Source of the DNA: Torymus aiolomorphi
Lineage: Eukaryota; Arthropoda; Insecta; Hymenoptera; Torymidae
NCBI GenBank assembly: GCA_036365515.1
Contig: CM070873.1
Location: 189,962,604-190,026,603, forward strand
Reading direction: 5' to 3'
DNA: 64,000 nucleotides
Both the position numbers and the translations under genes were made by a program. Shown here piece after piece: positions 9,855-21,690 of this stretch (position 1 is the first letter of the stretch; the number at the start of each line of letters is the position of its first letter). The notes beneath the pieces were generated by a model, which saw nothing but the letters and a program-made list of their open reading frames with translations, ran no database searches and was not told the DNA's origin.

Positions 9855-11292
9855 ACCTGGCTGGACGAAGTGACACGCGACCCCTCAATCCATCCCAGGT
9901 GGAAAGTGGTAGGGGGTCGATTATTCTACTTTCTCGCGGATGAAATAGTAGAAGCGGCGGTTGCCGACGGCGAGGCATGGAAACTCGTCGTGCCCCAGGA
10001 GCATCGTCGCGAAGTGCTCCGCGAATCACACGATGATCCGATCGCCGAGCACCAAGGTCGAGAAAAAACGTACGAGCGTGCGGCCAGGTTGTACTACTGG
10101 TCGAAGATGTATCATGCGGTGAGGAAGTACGTGAAACAATTCCAAGTGTGCCAGCAGACGAAAGCAGAGCAAAGACCGCCAGCAGGTCTGATGGGACAGC
10201 GAGTTATCGACGGGCCGTGGCAAGTATTTGCCGGGGATATAACCGGCCCGTTCGTGAAAAGTAAACTCGGGCACGAGTATATCTTGGTGTTCCAATACCT
10301 CTTTACTCGCTGGGTGGAGTGCGTGCCCATACGTAAAGCGAATGCGAAGACCATCTTGAAAGAGTTCAAGGAGTGATTCTTCGGTTCGGCACTCCGGAGG
10401 AATTCTTGTCCGACAACGGCACAGAATTCAAGAATAAAGTCGTGGACGAATACCTCGCCGACGTCGGCGTCCATCACTCGGCTACCCCGCCGCATCATCC
10501 TCAGGCAAACCCCGTGGAGAGGGTAAATCGAACGTTAAAGACCCGCTTAGTCGCGTTCGTCGAGGAATCTCACGCTGAGTGGGATCAGAAACTGGCGGAG
10601 CTGATGTTCTCGTTGAACAACTCCGTGCACGCTTCGACCGCCGTGAGCCCGGCCGCCCTCAATTACGGCAGACAGCCGCTCTACCCGACGACAGCTCGCC
10701 GCGAGCAAGAGCGCGAGGCCCTTGAACAACGAGAGCGCGAGGCTGTGGATACGTGGGCGGAGCGCCTGCACGATATGGACAGTCTGCGAAAGAGGGCTGC
10801 CACACAAATTGCCGACGAGCATCGGCGACAAGCGGCATACTACAACGCGCGTCGGAGAGAAGTATCCTACGGGGTAGGAGTCCTCGTCTTGAAAAGGAAC
10901 AGAGTCCTTTCCTCGGCAGCGCAAGGGATATCGGCGAAGTTAGTGCCGAAGTACGCCGGTCCACTGAAGGTGACCCAGATAACCGGCTCAAATACGGTAA
11001 GACTAATAGACGAGAAGGATGCAAGCGAGGAGATCCTGCATGTTTCTCACCTCAAGCCTTACGACGAAGAAACAGCGACGAAACGGGCGAAGAAGTAGAC
11101 GTAAGCGTCCCGGTGACGAGCGACCCACCGGAGGCCGGCAGAGCGCCGCCGAGCGACGCGCATCCGGTCGAAAAACGTCCTAGGGGACGTCCGCGTAAAA
11201 CGGTTCGCGTCGTGGTGCGCGCGGTTCCCGGTAAAACGCGTGCGCCGGCGAAGGTGAACCCCGGGACGGGAAAACCCCGGGGTCGGACCTAG
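9855..11292 (+). pseudogene. Gypsy-A integrase with AT-hook-like C-terminal tail
   Basis: The N-terminal HHCC finger is partly preserved (SHDD...AEHQG...QVCQQTK), but the first Cys of the expected C-x2-C is Phe. The catalytic core shows Asp (FAGDITGPF), Asp (LSDNGTEFK) and Glu (NPVERVNRT). A GPY/F-like module follows (KYAGPLKVTQI, about 10950-10985). A frameshift near 10373 splits the core between the first two catalytic Asp residues. The long frame stops at 11096-11098. From about 11068 a neighbouring frame stays open to TAG at 11290-11292 and reads an acidic linker and then EKRPRGRPRKTVRVVV, a textbook AT-hook core (RGRP), with a second PRGR at the extreme end. Gypsy-B has a comparable tail. 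The tail as part of integrase is inference. Confidence 0.82.
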
Positions 11293-11374
11293 ATGACTCA
11301 CCGCGGTCGACTCGCGCGCAGCGGCGCGCGAGAGCGTCGCAGAAGAGTAGGAGTTCGGGAGTTGTTAGCGACTC

Positions 11375-11413
11375 CGACTAATGCACCGTTTCGCTAGGTC
11401 TCTTTTGTTACAG
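11375..11413 (+). promoter_or_regulatory. Candidate splice acceptor before third ORF (Gypsy-A)
   Basis: CGACTAAT (branch-point-like) at 11375-11382 is followed by pyrimidine-rich aggtctcttttgttacag ending at 11413. The next three bases are the ATG of the third ORF. The spacing of about 33 nt from branch to AG is normal. Gypsy-B has an equivalent signal. Donor candidates include CAAGGTAGGT in the LTR (4236) and CAGGTATAC in the leader (5847). Inference from motif only. Confidence 0.45.
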
Positions 11414-12353
11414 ATGGTTGAGAAATCTCTGATGCCGGGGACCGAGGGCGGTGCTCTCGACACCGAAGCGATGGTGCGCGGTGTCCTGCGCGCCGTCGAG
11501 CAACTCGGGCGAGCTGAGTTCGCTCGCCCGTCTTCGGTGGTGCTGGAGGAGCTGCCCGAGGCAGCTGGAGCACTGGCGCTCCCTCCTCCAGCCACCGTCT
11601 CCACTTCGGCGCCATTGCGCCGGCCGAAAGCCACCGACGCAGCCACGCTGAGAGATGAGGGACTACCGACGGTGGAGGCTCCGCCCAGTCCAGCGGCCCT
11701 CCCCGCCGACAGCCGGGGACCACCGGTCCCCGAGACCGCTCCACCCAGCGCGGCCACGGCAGATCGGCCGTCGCGGATGATAATCCCCTGGGCCGCGCTA
11801 GAGGAGCGCCTGGAGGAGGCGCAAGCGAGCAGCCGCCGCGCCTGGGTCGGGGAAGGAGAGGCGCTGCTGGCGTGGGATTCCTTCCTCGCCGAAACGCCCT
11901 ACGGACGACAGCTCGCGGGACCGTGGGCGAGCCGCGTCGAGTGAGGACCGCGAGGCGGTCTCTGCGACGAGGTGCGCTCGGAGGGAGCGCCGTGACGCCA
12001 AAGCGGCGGTGACGCAAGCTCAGGAGGAGATCCGGGCCGCCGAAAGAGACGCGATGCTGGCCCAGAAGCGCATCGAGGCGGCGGAGGGGAAGCGCCAGGA
12101 AGCGCTCCGCTGGGCAGGCCGCGCGACCGCTGCCGAGACGCCGGCCGACCGTCTATGGCTCCAGCCGCCGGGTGCCACCCCGAGACCCCCATTCTCGCAC
12201 CAGGAGGTGCATCGACGACAGGCGGTATCGGCGCCCGGGGAATCCTGTCGTCGCTGCTACTACTGCGGACGACCCGGAGTCTCGACGGATGCCAAGTGCC
12301 CGGATGCCCCACGGCACGACAAGTCGCGCCCGTGGTTCCGCAACCGGGAGTAG
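11414..12353 (+). pseudogene. Gypsy-A third ORF: coiled-coil protein with C3H finger
   Basis: It sits between pol and the 3' LTR, the env position. It has no signal peptide, no membrane segment and no furin-like site, so it is not an envelope. ATG 11414 (or in-frame ATG 11381) opens a frame to 11944: an N-terminal helical segment, a Pro/Ala-rich linker, and LEERLEEAQASSRRAW. A frameshift near 11940 moves to the frame ending at 12353, which continues with heptad-like, Glu/Arg/Ala-rich coiled coil (TQAQEEIRAAERDAML...). The C-terminus is CYYCGRPGVSTDAKCPDA with a downstream H: C-X2-C-X10-C-X5-H. The Gypsy-B protein ends CFMCGELGVKKSKHCPNQ plus H with identical spacing. Function unknown; nucleic-acid or RNP binding is a reasonable guess. 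Confidence 0.7.
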
Positions 12354-12535
12354 CCACTGCCGAAAATCCCCGCCAACCTGGGTGTAAGCCCCCTCTTCGG
12401 GGAACAATAAAGAGAGGGGTGAACCCCGCATTATTTTGTTAAGCGAATTGTTTTTTTTCTCATGCGCAATGCCCCCCCCCCCCCCCCTCTCTTTCAGGAG
12501 AACCGGCGCTGCCGTTAAAGATGCCGAACGTGAGG

Positions 12536-13735
12536 TGTAGCAGAGCCGACTCCTCGAGGGATAGTTCGCGTCTGGACCGGGGGTATTACGGCCTGCGCGT
12601 GTACATGCGCGGGTATGCGTGTATCGGTGTGCGCGAACGGGACAGGAGGCGAGCCTCGACACACCGCATCGGCACGCACGGATACCTGAAAAGTAAACAT
12701 CTCTCAATCTTGCGCGAAGGACAAGGCCGAGAGATGCTTCCGGGTGCCGACGAAGCAGCAGGCGATTAGTATCGTTTCGGCCATTGCCGCGAGTGATAGC
12801 CTGCAGGGAGAAGTGTTTCACCTCGAGTAGTGCCGAGAGAGTGAGAGAGAGAGAGAAAGCGGAAGCGTCCCGGGTGCAGGGCGAGAGTGCGCCGGTAAAG
12901 TGCACGCGAGCGCAGACGAGGCGCAGGAGCGCAGATTCGAGTGGGAGGGAGAGAGAGAGAGACGTCAGCATCGCGGCCGATCCCCTGCGGCGGCCGGACT
13001 GCCTGCGAAGGAGAGAGAGAGAGAGAGAGAGAGCGAGAGACACCAGTTGAGTTTCCAACCTGCGCAGTGGCAGAGGACCCTCCGGCAGCCAAGCCAGCGG
13101 CAAGAGAGCGAGAGCGAGAGACGCCGACGGCAACGCGCGTAACCGCAAGGTAGGTCCTGGCCAGGGATGCGCGCGCGCTCTCCCCGCGGACGACGAGCGT
13201 TCGGAGAGCGAGACTCGAGCGAGCGAGCGAGGCTCACCGACGCCCGCGTGTGGGTCGGTTGCGCGCGGCGACCGGCAGACGTCGGTGCGAGCCGCCTTTG
13301 CGTGTGCGTGTACACGGTCGCGTGTACTCGCGCTTCGCGTGCACGGGCATACGCGCCGCGTGTATTACAGTTCCGCTGCCCGAGGGGCAATAAAGACAAT
13401 GTCCTTGTTTTAAGAACGCGTACGCGAGTGATTTAATACACCTACCCCGATCCCTTTTCCTAGTCGGTGGCGCAGCGGTATAGAATACCACCGGCCTCCG
13501 GGGACGCGAGTACGCGGTACTCGCGCAATTCTGAACAGCCAAGGAAGCACGCGCGAGAGAGAGAAAGCGCGATAGTGAAGTCGCGCGTTGTAACGCCGGC
13601 AGGTACGGCTGAAGGACGAGGAGATTTCGCCGAGGGTTGGCACGAGCAAGTGCTCGCGCCTCATTTCTTTGCTGCTCCGTTCATGCATTTCCGCTTAGAG
13701 GAAGCGAATAACCGCGCAACACCTGCCCCGTTACA
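12536..13735 (+). repeat. 3' LTR of Gypsy-A
   Basis: Ends CCGTTACA at 13735 and matches the 5' LTR from 12988. The left edge is uncertain. TGTAGCAG at 12536 lies about 180 bp after the third-ORF stop, as in Gypsy-B (190 bp), and resembles its TGTAAC start. An alternative is TGAACC at 12420, directly after the purine tract aaagagagggg. It contains (GA)n runs near 12840-12860 and 13011-13033 and AATAAA near 13389. A 16-base poly(C) lies just outside at about 12473-12488. Confidence 0.75.
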
Positions 13736-15065
13736 AAATCTAAAAAATATATATCTACAAGAAAATTTGAAGCGAATAAATCAATTTTATTCCAGCAATC
13801 GTTGCACATACAAAACTCATTTTTTTTTATTTTTTCATTTTTCAATGCTTACGTTTTTTTTTATAATAATAGAACACTCTATAAAAGAAAATTTTTTTTT
13901 AGGAAATATAGCTATTTTAATTATATTTCTAATGCTACCCATTCCTTTCGAATACATAGAGCTATTCTCGAGAAATTACGATTTGAAAAAAGGCTAAAAA
14001 TATTTTAACCTCAAATATCTCTTAAATCTATGGACCAATCATTTTGCCCAAATAACTCGACCGAAAACTATACAAAATCCACCTCTACGAGAAATTTTGA
14101 AGCGATTAAGTCAATTTTTACTCCCGTAATGGTTAGACATACCAAACTCATTTTTTTCATTTTTCTATGTTTACGTTTTTATTAATAACAAAAGAACCAT
14201 GATAGCTAGAAAAATAATTTTTTTTTAAAAATGTAGGGATTTAAATTCGCTTTCGAATGCCATCCATCCGTTTCAGATACATAGAGCCGTTTTCGGGAAA
14301 TTTCGATTTGAAAAAAAGGTTAAAAAAATGTTAACCTCAAATATCTCAAAAATTTATGGACCGATCATGTAGCCCAAAGAACTTAGCCGAGATCTATCCA
14401 AAATTTACCTCTATAAGATATTACAAAGCGATTAATCCAGGTTTACTCCATAAAACGTGCGACATAGAGAACACATTTTTTCCATTTTTTAATTTTTTAC
14501 TCAAAAATTAACCAACAGAATGGATTAAAATTTTCACAGATTATAGCAATTTATATTCTGCATTATCTTGAATTTTCTGCAAAAAATTGACCGTTTAGTT
14601 TAGAAGTTATTAGCTTTTTTAAAAAAAAGACGTTTCTGTTAATGACAAGAGAACCGTGATAGCTAGATAATCTTTTTTTTGAAATTATAGGTTTTTTTAT
14701 GCTCTTTCGAGTGGGATCCATCCGATTCAAAAATTTAAATCCAATCATTAAAAAAAGTCAAAAATAAATTTTTCGAAAATCAAAAATTTGAAATAAAACA
14801 AAAATGAATCAGTAAATCATCAAAAATTATTTTCTTCCCGAATTCGGAATAAAAAAACAAGAAAAATGAGAACCTGGTGGTTAAAATCGACCGCGTAGAT
14901 CAGGAGATAAAGCGGAATACATACATACACACACACACACACATCCATACAGACATTTTTTAAAATCATGTGAAACAAACTTCTAACACCTCTAATGATG
15001 TTTATAGAGTTTTAACGAAGTTGAAAATTTTACTATTACAAAGCTTCCTCTAGGAGGAAGCAATA
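13736..15065. repeat. Tandem ~325-bp AT-rich repeat with (CA)n and terminal hairpin, copy 1
   Basis: Imperfect units are recognised by 'atggaccRatcatK...gccca' (14030 and 14356), 'acctctacgag...gaagcgatta', and a segment on 'taacctcaaatatctc'. The block ends with (CA)n at about 14925-14942 and GCTTCCTCTAGGAGGAAGC near 15042-15060, a perfect 8-bp stem with a TAG loop. The related block at 17640-18830 has the same architecture. Gypsy-A inserted at its left edge. No coding potential; superfamily unknown. Confidence 0.65.
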
Positions 15066-15779
15066 TTATTATTTCATAGATTATACAGAAAAATGTCTAT
15101 ACTTGCCTTATTTTATACTTTCGTAGAAAGTTTTATTATTTCTACTTTAATTTTTATTTCTACTATAATTTAGACAAATTTATAAATTAAATATTTTCGA
15201 GAAAAAATATTAATGCTTTCTTTTTAGAGAAAACAATTTTCGAAGATTCTGTAGATCTTTCAAAATAAAGTTTTTTAGTGTATTATTCTTGTACAGAATG
15301 TCTTGAGGGCTGTTTTGAAAAAATATTCAATGTTCTTAATAACAATAGTTTAGTTTTGAACATGTAGGTTTTGCATGAACTTTTGATTCTTATATTAATA
15401 AATTAAATAATATGCAAGGAATGATAATGTGCACTTGCTTAGCTATAAGTTCTGATTCTTAATACTTGGAATTGTTGAAATTATCACTTGCTATACATCT
15501 TATAAAATTAAAAACAAATGTTTATAAACTAAGAATCATTGTGACCAAAACATTTTTCTCGATATTCTTTTACAGTAGATATAACTTCTTGAAATTAATA
15601 TTGATTGAAACTACTTAAATTAATAACCCACACATAGTCTTGTAAATTAAAATCACAACCAGTCTATGAACTAAGAATCACTAAGAATAAAAGCTTTCTT
15701 GACATTCTTGTATGGATATAACTTTTTGATATAAAATACTTGAGCATGATGTACTTCTAAAATACAATCTGAGAAAATC
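15066..15779. other. AT-rich DNA with degenerate dispersed repeat
   Basis: No gene seen. The phrase 'tgaactaagaatcact..gaataaaagctttcttgacattcttgta' near 15668-15712 recurs in similar form near 19830-19870 and 21505-21550, so this spacer contains diverged copies of one low-copy repeat. Confidence 0.5.
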
Positions 15780-16890
15780 TTACATCTTCCTATTTCCGGA
15801 TTTTAATAATGCTAGTGTCGCGTCGTGCGACGTTGCCGATGTGGTTGCTGGTGTGCGCTGTTTTCCTTCCTCTCTTCATCTTTCCCAACGAACCTGCTGC
15901 ATTGCCGCTTGTTTCATATTCTCCCACACGATAAAAAAAGGGGGGATACGCATAAACGCTCAAAAGATGCCGCCATCCAGAAAGAATAGTTACCAAAAAG
16001 ATCCTCGAACGGAGGCACGAAGACGCGGTTTCCTTTAGTTTTCCTTTCATTCTCTCTTAAGTGTGTGCCACTCCCCTGCTGCAGTTTTATGCGTTTTTTA
16101 TTACCAAAACGCACATCCACGCAAGCATCAGAGATTCGCCGCCAATTAGAGGAGTAAGCATTAGTACTCCAGCGCACAATACTGAATCAAGCTAGAGTCA
16201 GTTTTCTTGTCCTTTCCCTTCACTCCTACCCGATATGCGTAGCGTATTCTAAAATAATTTATGTATCCGAACTCGCCGAATATTCTCAAAGGGTGCGCCG
16301 CCGAAATCATCAAAGATCATCGAGAAAAGCGGGGCAGCAACACCTAGGCAAATCAAAAAGGCGACGGCAGGAAGATTTACAACTTTTTACCTTTAAAAGG
16401 GGACGAAGACTCCTGGTATGATTGACTCAGAAGCCAACTCGCGTAGACTTCACATCAGCTCTCATCACTGTAATTTTTACTTAGTTTTGTACTGACAAGT
16501 TAATAAAGTTTAAGTTGTGTTTAAATCCATATTAAGTATTCATTATTTCGAGATTATAAGAATCCTAAACTCTCCGTATCTCCGTTCTTCACACCAAAAC
16601 TTCCACAGAGCGGCAACCGTCCACTATCATTATAAGCGCCACGGCGGGAGTACAGATTCACACAAGGGCTGTTGGAAATTCTAAGGTAAGTCAGTAAAAT
16701 TTTACACACTGTCTCGAGGCGTACCGCGTGTCCGTGTCATTTTCCTACCTGCCGTCCCATCCTGGAGCAATGCACGTTGTGTCCGAATCGGGAAAAGTCA
16801 CATTACGCGCTTTTAGCCATTAGACTAATGAAGTTTCATTTTCTCTCTTCTTGTATTGTCACGTAACCCGGACGTAACACTAGTTTACCT
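15780..16890. repeat. Possible solo-LTR or element fragment (GC-richer island)
   Basis: Base composition departs from the AT-rich neighbours. Features include GC-rich promoter-like DNA, 'aataaag' near 16503, and TGTCACGTAACCCGGACG...ACA near 16856-16882, a TG...CA-type terminus. No internal ORF of note (the 60-90 aa frames lack domains). I could not define both ends or a target duplication. It might instead be an untranslated exon region. Confidence 0.3.
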
Positions 16891-17640
16891 TTAGAAATCA
16901 TAGGGCCAGTAAAGTATCGATAATTAAAACACCTAAAGTAGAACAAGGATCTGCTAGAGAAATATCTGCAGCAGTATTTCTTTTTGTTTTTACTACAGGA
17001 GGTTGCGTGTTTTTACAGACTTAAATATAATCTTTTTGTGGCCTCAGTCGATAATAATGATTGATTCACACCACCATATGTTCAATTCATATTAAAACAT
17101 CTAACTTAAACCACAAACAATTAAAGTTATCTATGAAAATAGGATACAGTCTAAACAGTTTGCTAATATATTTACGCATTGTTTTCTCAAGATAATGAAC
17201 CATCGCTTAATGTATTAAAATACTTGATAATTCACTCTTTGATGCATTGACATGCAATGAACTTCATCAATTTTAGGTTTGTTTGTTTTTATGTTAATAT
17301 CTTCTTTTATGTTAATATAGTTGTATTTCTTGTATAGATATAACTTGTTGAAATTATTATCTGAATCTTGTATACAAAAATATTTACTGATGACTCCTCT
17401 GAATCATTTTGATGTTTATTATACAAATATCCATAACAATGTTTTGTAAATGTCGCAAACATGTGTTATACTGCATATTTTTATCGTACTGTGTAGTCCA
17501 CTTGAAATTCAAAATTTCCTTATAAAAAACCGCTGCCAATTCATTGGCACGTATCTTCCTCAAACTTAATTTATTGATCCCTTTAATTAATTTTTACTTC
17601 TAATATTTAAAATTTAATACTTTATCTTGTACGGTTAGAC
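16891..17640. other. AT-rich spacer, nothing recognised
   Basis: No supported ORF, RNA gene or clear inverted repeat. Confidence 0.5.
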
Positions 17641-18830
<1,190 letters not shown>

Positions 18831-19868
18831 AATGTTCACTGATTATTATTGCTTACTGAAACATATCATCAATTTATTTTGAAATATGTTTTTTAATAAA
18901 TTCACTTATTTATCCACTTATTTTATTTTAGCCATTTATGCTCTATATTAAACAACACTTTTATCTAAATATGCAAAATGATCTATATTTTTTATTGATA
19001 TAAAAGTCCACAAATTTACTTCACTGGAAAACGTCATGGTTTTATGTTACAAAAACAAGTTATTTCACAAATAGCCGATATCTTTCTCTATGCTAATATT
19101 TTCATTGTTTATTATTAACATTTGCTCACATACACTATGAACTCATTGCAGGAATTCTTGTCGTATTGATTCCGGATCCATATAGATTATTTAATGTTTT
19201 AATAAATTTATCCTCTGTATCAAATATTACTTTAAGTAAAGAACAAAGATAAACTGAACTATATTCCGTTGACAGGAATGCTTAGAGATTTACTTCACTT
19301 CACACGAGACTTTGCAATAAAGAAGGCTTTGCAAAAAAAAAATGCATATTACCATCCCACATTATCTAATACTATCAAGACACATGATCGATATTGCCAA
19401 TTGATATTCATACGAAGATGTTTTTATTGATTCTTTTTTTCAATCCACTTGTGAGATTTTAATGATTCCAAAAAAATCCTCTTGTGTATATCTGTAAAAA
19501 ATAGTAAAAGATTCTCAAAAAGTATCAATTCTTTTATGTTTTAAAATTATTTTAACCTTTAGCATTTAGCCATTTAATATACTTATCTAAAAAAATTTAT
19601 TTGCCCCGTTGATGCTCATAGATAAAAATTCTTTTAATCAGTCGACTTCCTGAGATCTTTGATCATTTAAATTGCAATTTCTTGAACTAGACAAATAATT
19701 GTTAAACCAAGGCTGGGATCAATATTTGAAATAACTATCATTAATATCGAAAACTTACAAGGGTACTAGATCTAATCTCACTATTGCATGACAATCCGTT
19801 AGCCAATTAAAAAATATTATAAAAAATTAAGAGAATCACTGAGAATCAAAGCTTTCTTGATATTCTTG
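18831..19868. other. AT-rich spacer, nothing recognised
   Basis: No gene-like frame. The right end (about 19830-19868) is a copy of the dispersed 'gagaatcaaagctttcttgata' repeat into which the next foldback element inserted. Confidence 0.5.
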
Positions 19869-19872
19869 TATA

Positions 19873-21266
19873 CACGGAAAGAAGTTCGCAGCTACGGTGG
19901 CGCTGCGCGTCAGTGGCGGGGTCGGTGTAATTTACACGACAAAAGACGGTGCATGCGCTGCGCGGTGGCGTGCGTGTCACTATGTTTACTGCTGTCTCGC
20001 ACCGCGACGGATGCTGCGATGCACGGGTTTTTCAATGCAGCCACTCTCGGAATCCGCTCAAGAGTTTGGCATAGGATGCGAATTAGAAAATCGCACGGTA
20101 TGGTTGAGGAATCTTAGAAACGAAATAATCAAGACAATACCTAATGAAAATTTAAATTTTATTTTATAATAAATGATATTGTTACAATAAACAAGACAAT
20201 TTCTTGTTCAAATAACAAACACGATAGCTCATTTGCTAGTAAGTCGTAAAGCAAAATAATGAGTGTAAAAACCTATAGTACTTAATGTTATGAATTGAAA
20301 TATGATTTCATTACCGACAAAAAAATTTTACATAGTTTTTCAAACATTGGTATGTTATCTGAAGAATCGATTATAATAATAGTATCTTTAGCGTAAATGA
20401 AATTATTGATAATTACAGTTTAAATTGCGTACTTTACTTTTGGTGATAAGAATATAATATTTACTGAATCATCTAATATTTTGCATCTAATCATGGAGTA
20501 AGAAATGAAATTTTGGTTTCCAACTTCCAAAGATCACTTATTTATTTATCTATTTATAAAAATTATACGGGACTTTCTTAAGCATACTAAATTAATATAC
20601 AGCCTATATATAGTAATGAGCTATATAAAATATAATATAAGAAATAAACATAAAAATTAATCAGAATGTTTTCGAGATAGAGCGAGTACATATCATTAAA
20701 TTCGGTTATTAAAGTTTCCACTTGTAAAATATCTGAGTATTTTAAAATTGGTGCAGTCATAATATGAAAAATTTTTGTTGTCTAATCAAATCATATTTCA
20801 ATACATCAAAATTAAGTAATTACTATAGGTTTTTATACTCATTATTTTGCTTACAGTGTGAATTTTATCGATGATCAGGACTATAGTATTGCGTACGACT
20901 TACTAGCAAATGAGCAACCGTGTTTGTTATTTACACAAGAAGATGTCTTATTTATTGTAACAAGGCATTTATTATGAAAAAGAATTTAAATTTTCATTAG
21001 GTATTGTCTTGATTATTTCATTTCTAAGATTTCCAAACCATTCCGTGCGTTGTCCTAACTCGCACCATATGCCAAACTCTTGACCAGATTCCGAGCGCGG
21101 CTGCATTGAAAAACCCGAGCGTCGCAGCATTCGTCGCGGTGCGAGACATCAGTAAACACAGTGACACGCACGCCACCGCGCCGCGCAGGCACCGTCTTTT
21201 GTCGTGTAAATTACACCGACCCCGCCACTGACGCGCAGCGCCACCGTAGCTGCGAACTTCTTTCCG
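19873..21266. mobile_element. Foldback DNA element with ~400-bp inverted repeats
   Basis: The left arm starts CACGGAAAGAAGTTCGCAGC and the right arm ends GCTGCGAACTTCTTTCCG. Complementarity extends about 400 bp (19873-20280 against about 20825-21266), including the GC-rich cap and an AT-rich inner part. TATA flanks both sides (19869-19872 and 21267-21270). The uninterrupted site is preserved in a tandem copy at about 21545-21560 (ttgtatagataaaac), confirming insertion. The right end lacks two bases expected from the left terminus. No transposase; non-autonomous. The ~90-codon frames on the arms are mirror images of each other and not genes. Confidence 0.88.
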
Positions 21267-21268
21267 TA

Positions 21269-21690
21269 TAGATAAAACTTCTGACGTCTCCCACCCTGGG
21301 AAAATCATACATGAGAATAACTGAGCTCCTTTATTTGTTGAAATTTTCACAATAACACATCCTCTTCGCTTTTTCCATTTGACATAATCTTTTATGAGAC
21401 ATAAGGTAGATGTACGTTCTTGAAATTATTATGGATTGAAACTGCGTAAATTATTAACTCATCATTATCCACATATCCTTATTAAAAAAACACAACCAGT
21501 TTATGAACTGATAATCACTGAGAATCAAAGCTTTCTTGATATTTTTGTATAGATAAAACTTTTGACGTCTCCCACCCTGGGAAAATCATACATCAGATTA
21601 ACTGAGCACTCTTTTCTTTGAAATTTTCACAGTAACACATCCTTTTCGCTTTTTTCATTTGGTATAATCTTTTAATTGGTGCCTGAGTAA
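21269..21690. repeat. 281-bp tandem duplication
   Basis: The segment beginning tagataaaacttYtgacgtc and including ccaccctgggaaaatcatac occurs at 21269 and again at 21550. The duplicated block is AT-rich and non-coding. The first copy was split by the foldback element to its left. Confidence 0.8.

Larger units (their letters stand above)
4087..13735 (+). mobile_element. Gypsy-A: Ty3/Gypsy LTR retrotransposon, decayed copy
   Basis: Order on the + strand: partial 5' LTR, primer-binding site, gag, protease, RT/RNase H, integrase with basic tail, third ORF, 3' LTR. The region is GC-rich against AT-rich flanks. The LTRs match over about 0.75-0.9 kb but differ by several indels, and the coding region carries at least eight frameshifts or nonsense codons, so the copy is old and inactive. 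The 5' LTR lacks its first ~450 bp, so no target duplication can be read. Gypsy-B (41031-56814, opposite strand) is a diverged relative with the same gene order and LTR end CCGTTACA. Confidence 0.92.

Noticed and set aside
11381..12353. Third ORF of Gypsy-A as an envelope gene
   Set aside because: No signal peptide, hydrophobic membrane segment, or furin-like site; the coiled-coil plus Cys/His finger points to a different function.
15780..16200. Possible protein-coding exon in the GC-richer island
   Set aside because: Frames are short (60-90 codons), on both strands, with no domain; composition fits an LTR or other element fragment better.
19857..20169. 86-90 codon ORFs on the foldback arms (and 21024-21350 on the minus strand)
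   Set aside because: Same sequence read from the two inverted arms; no protein family resemblance.
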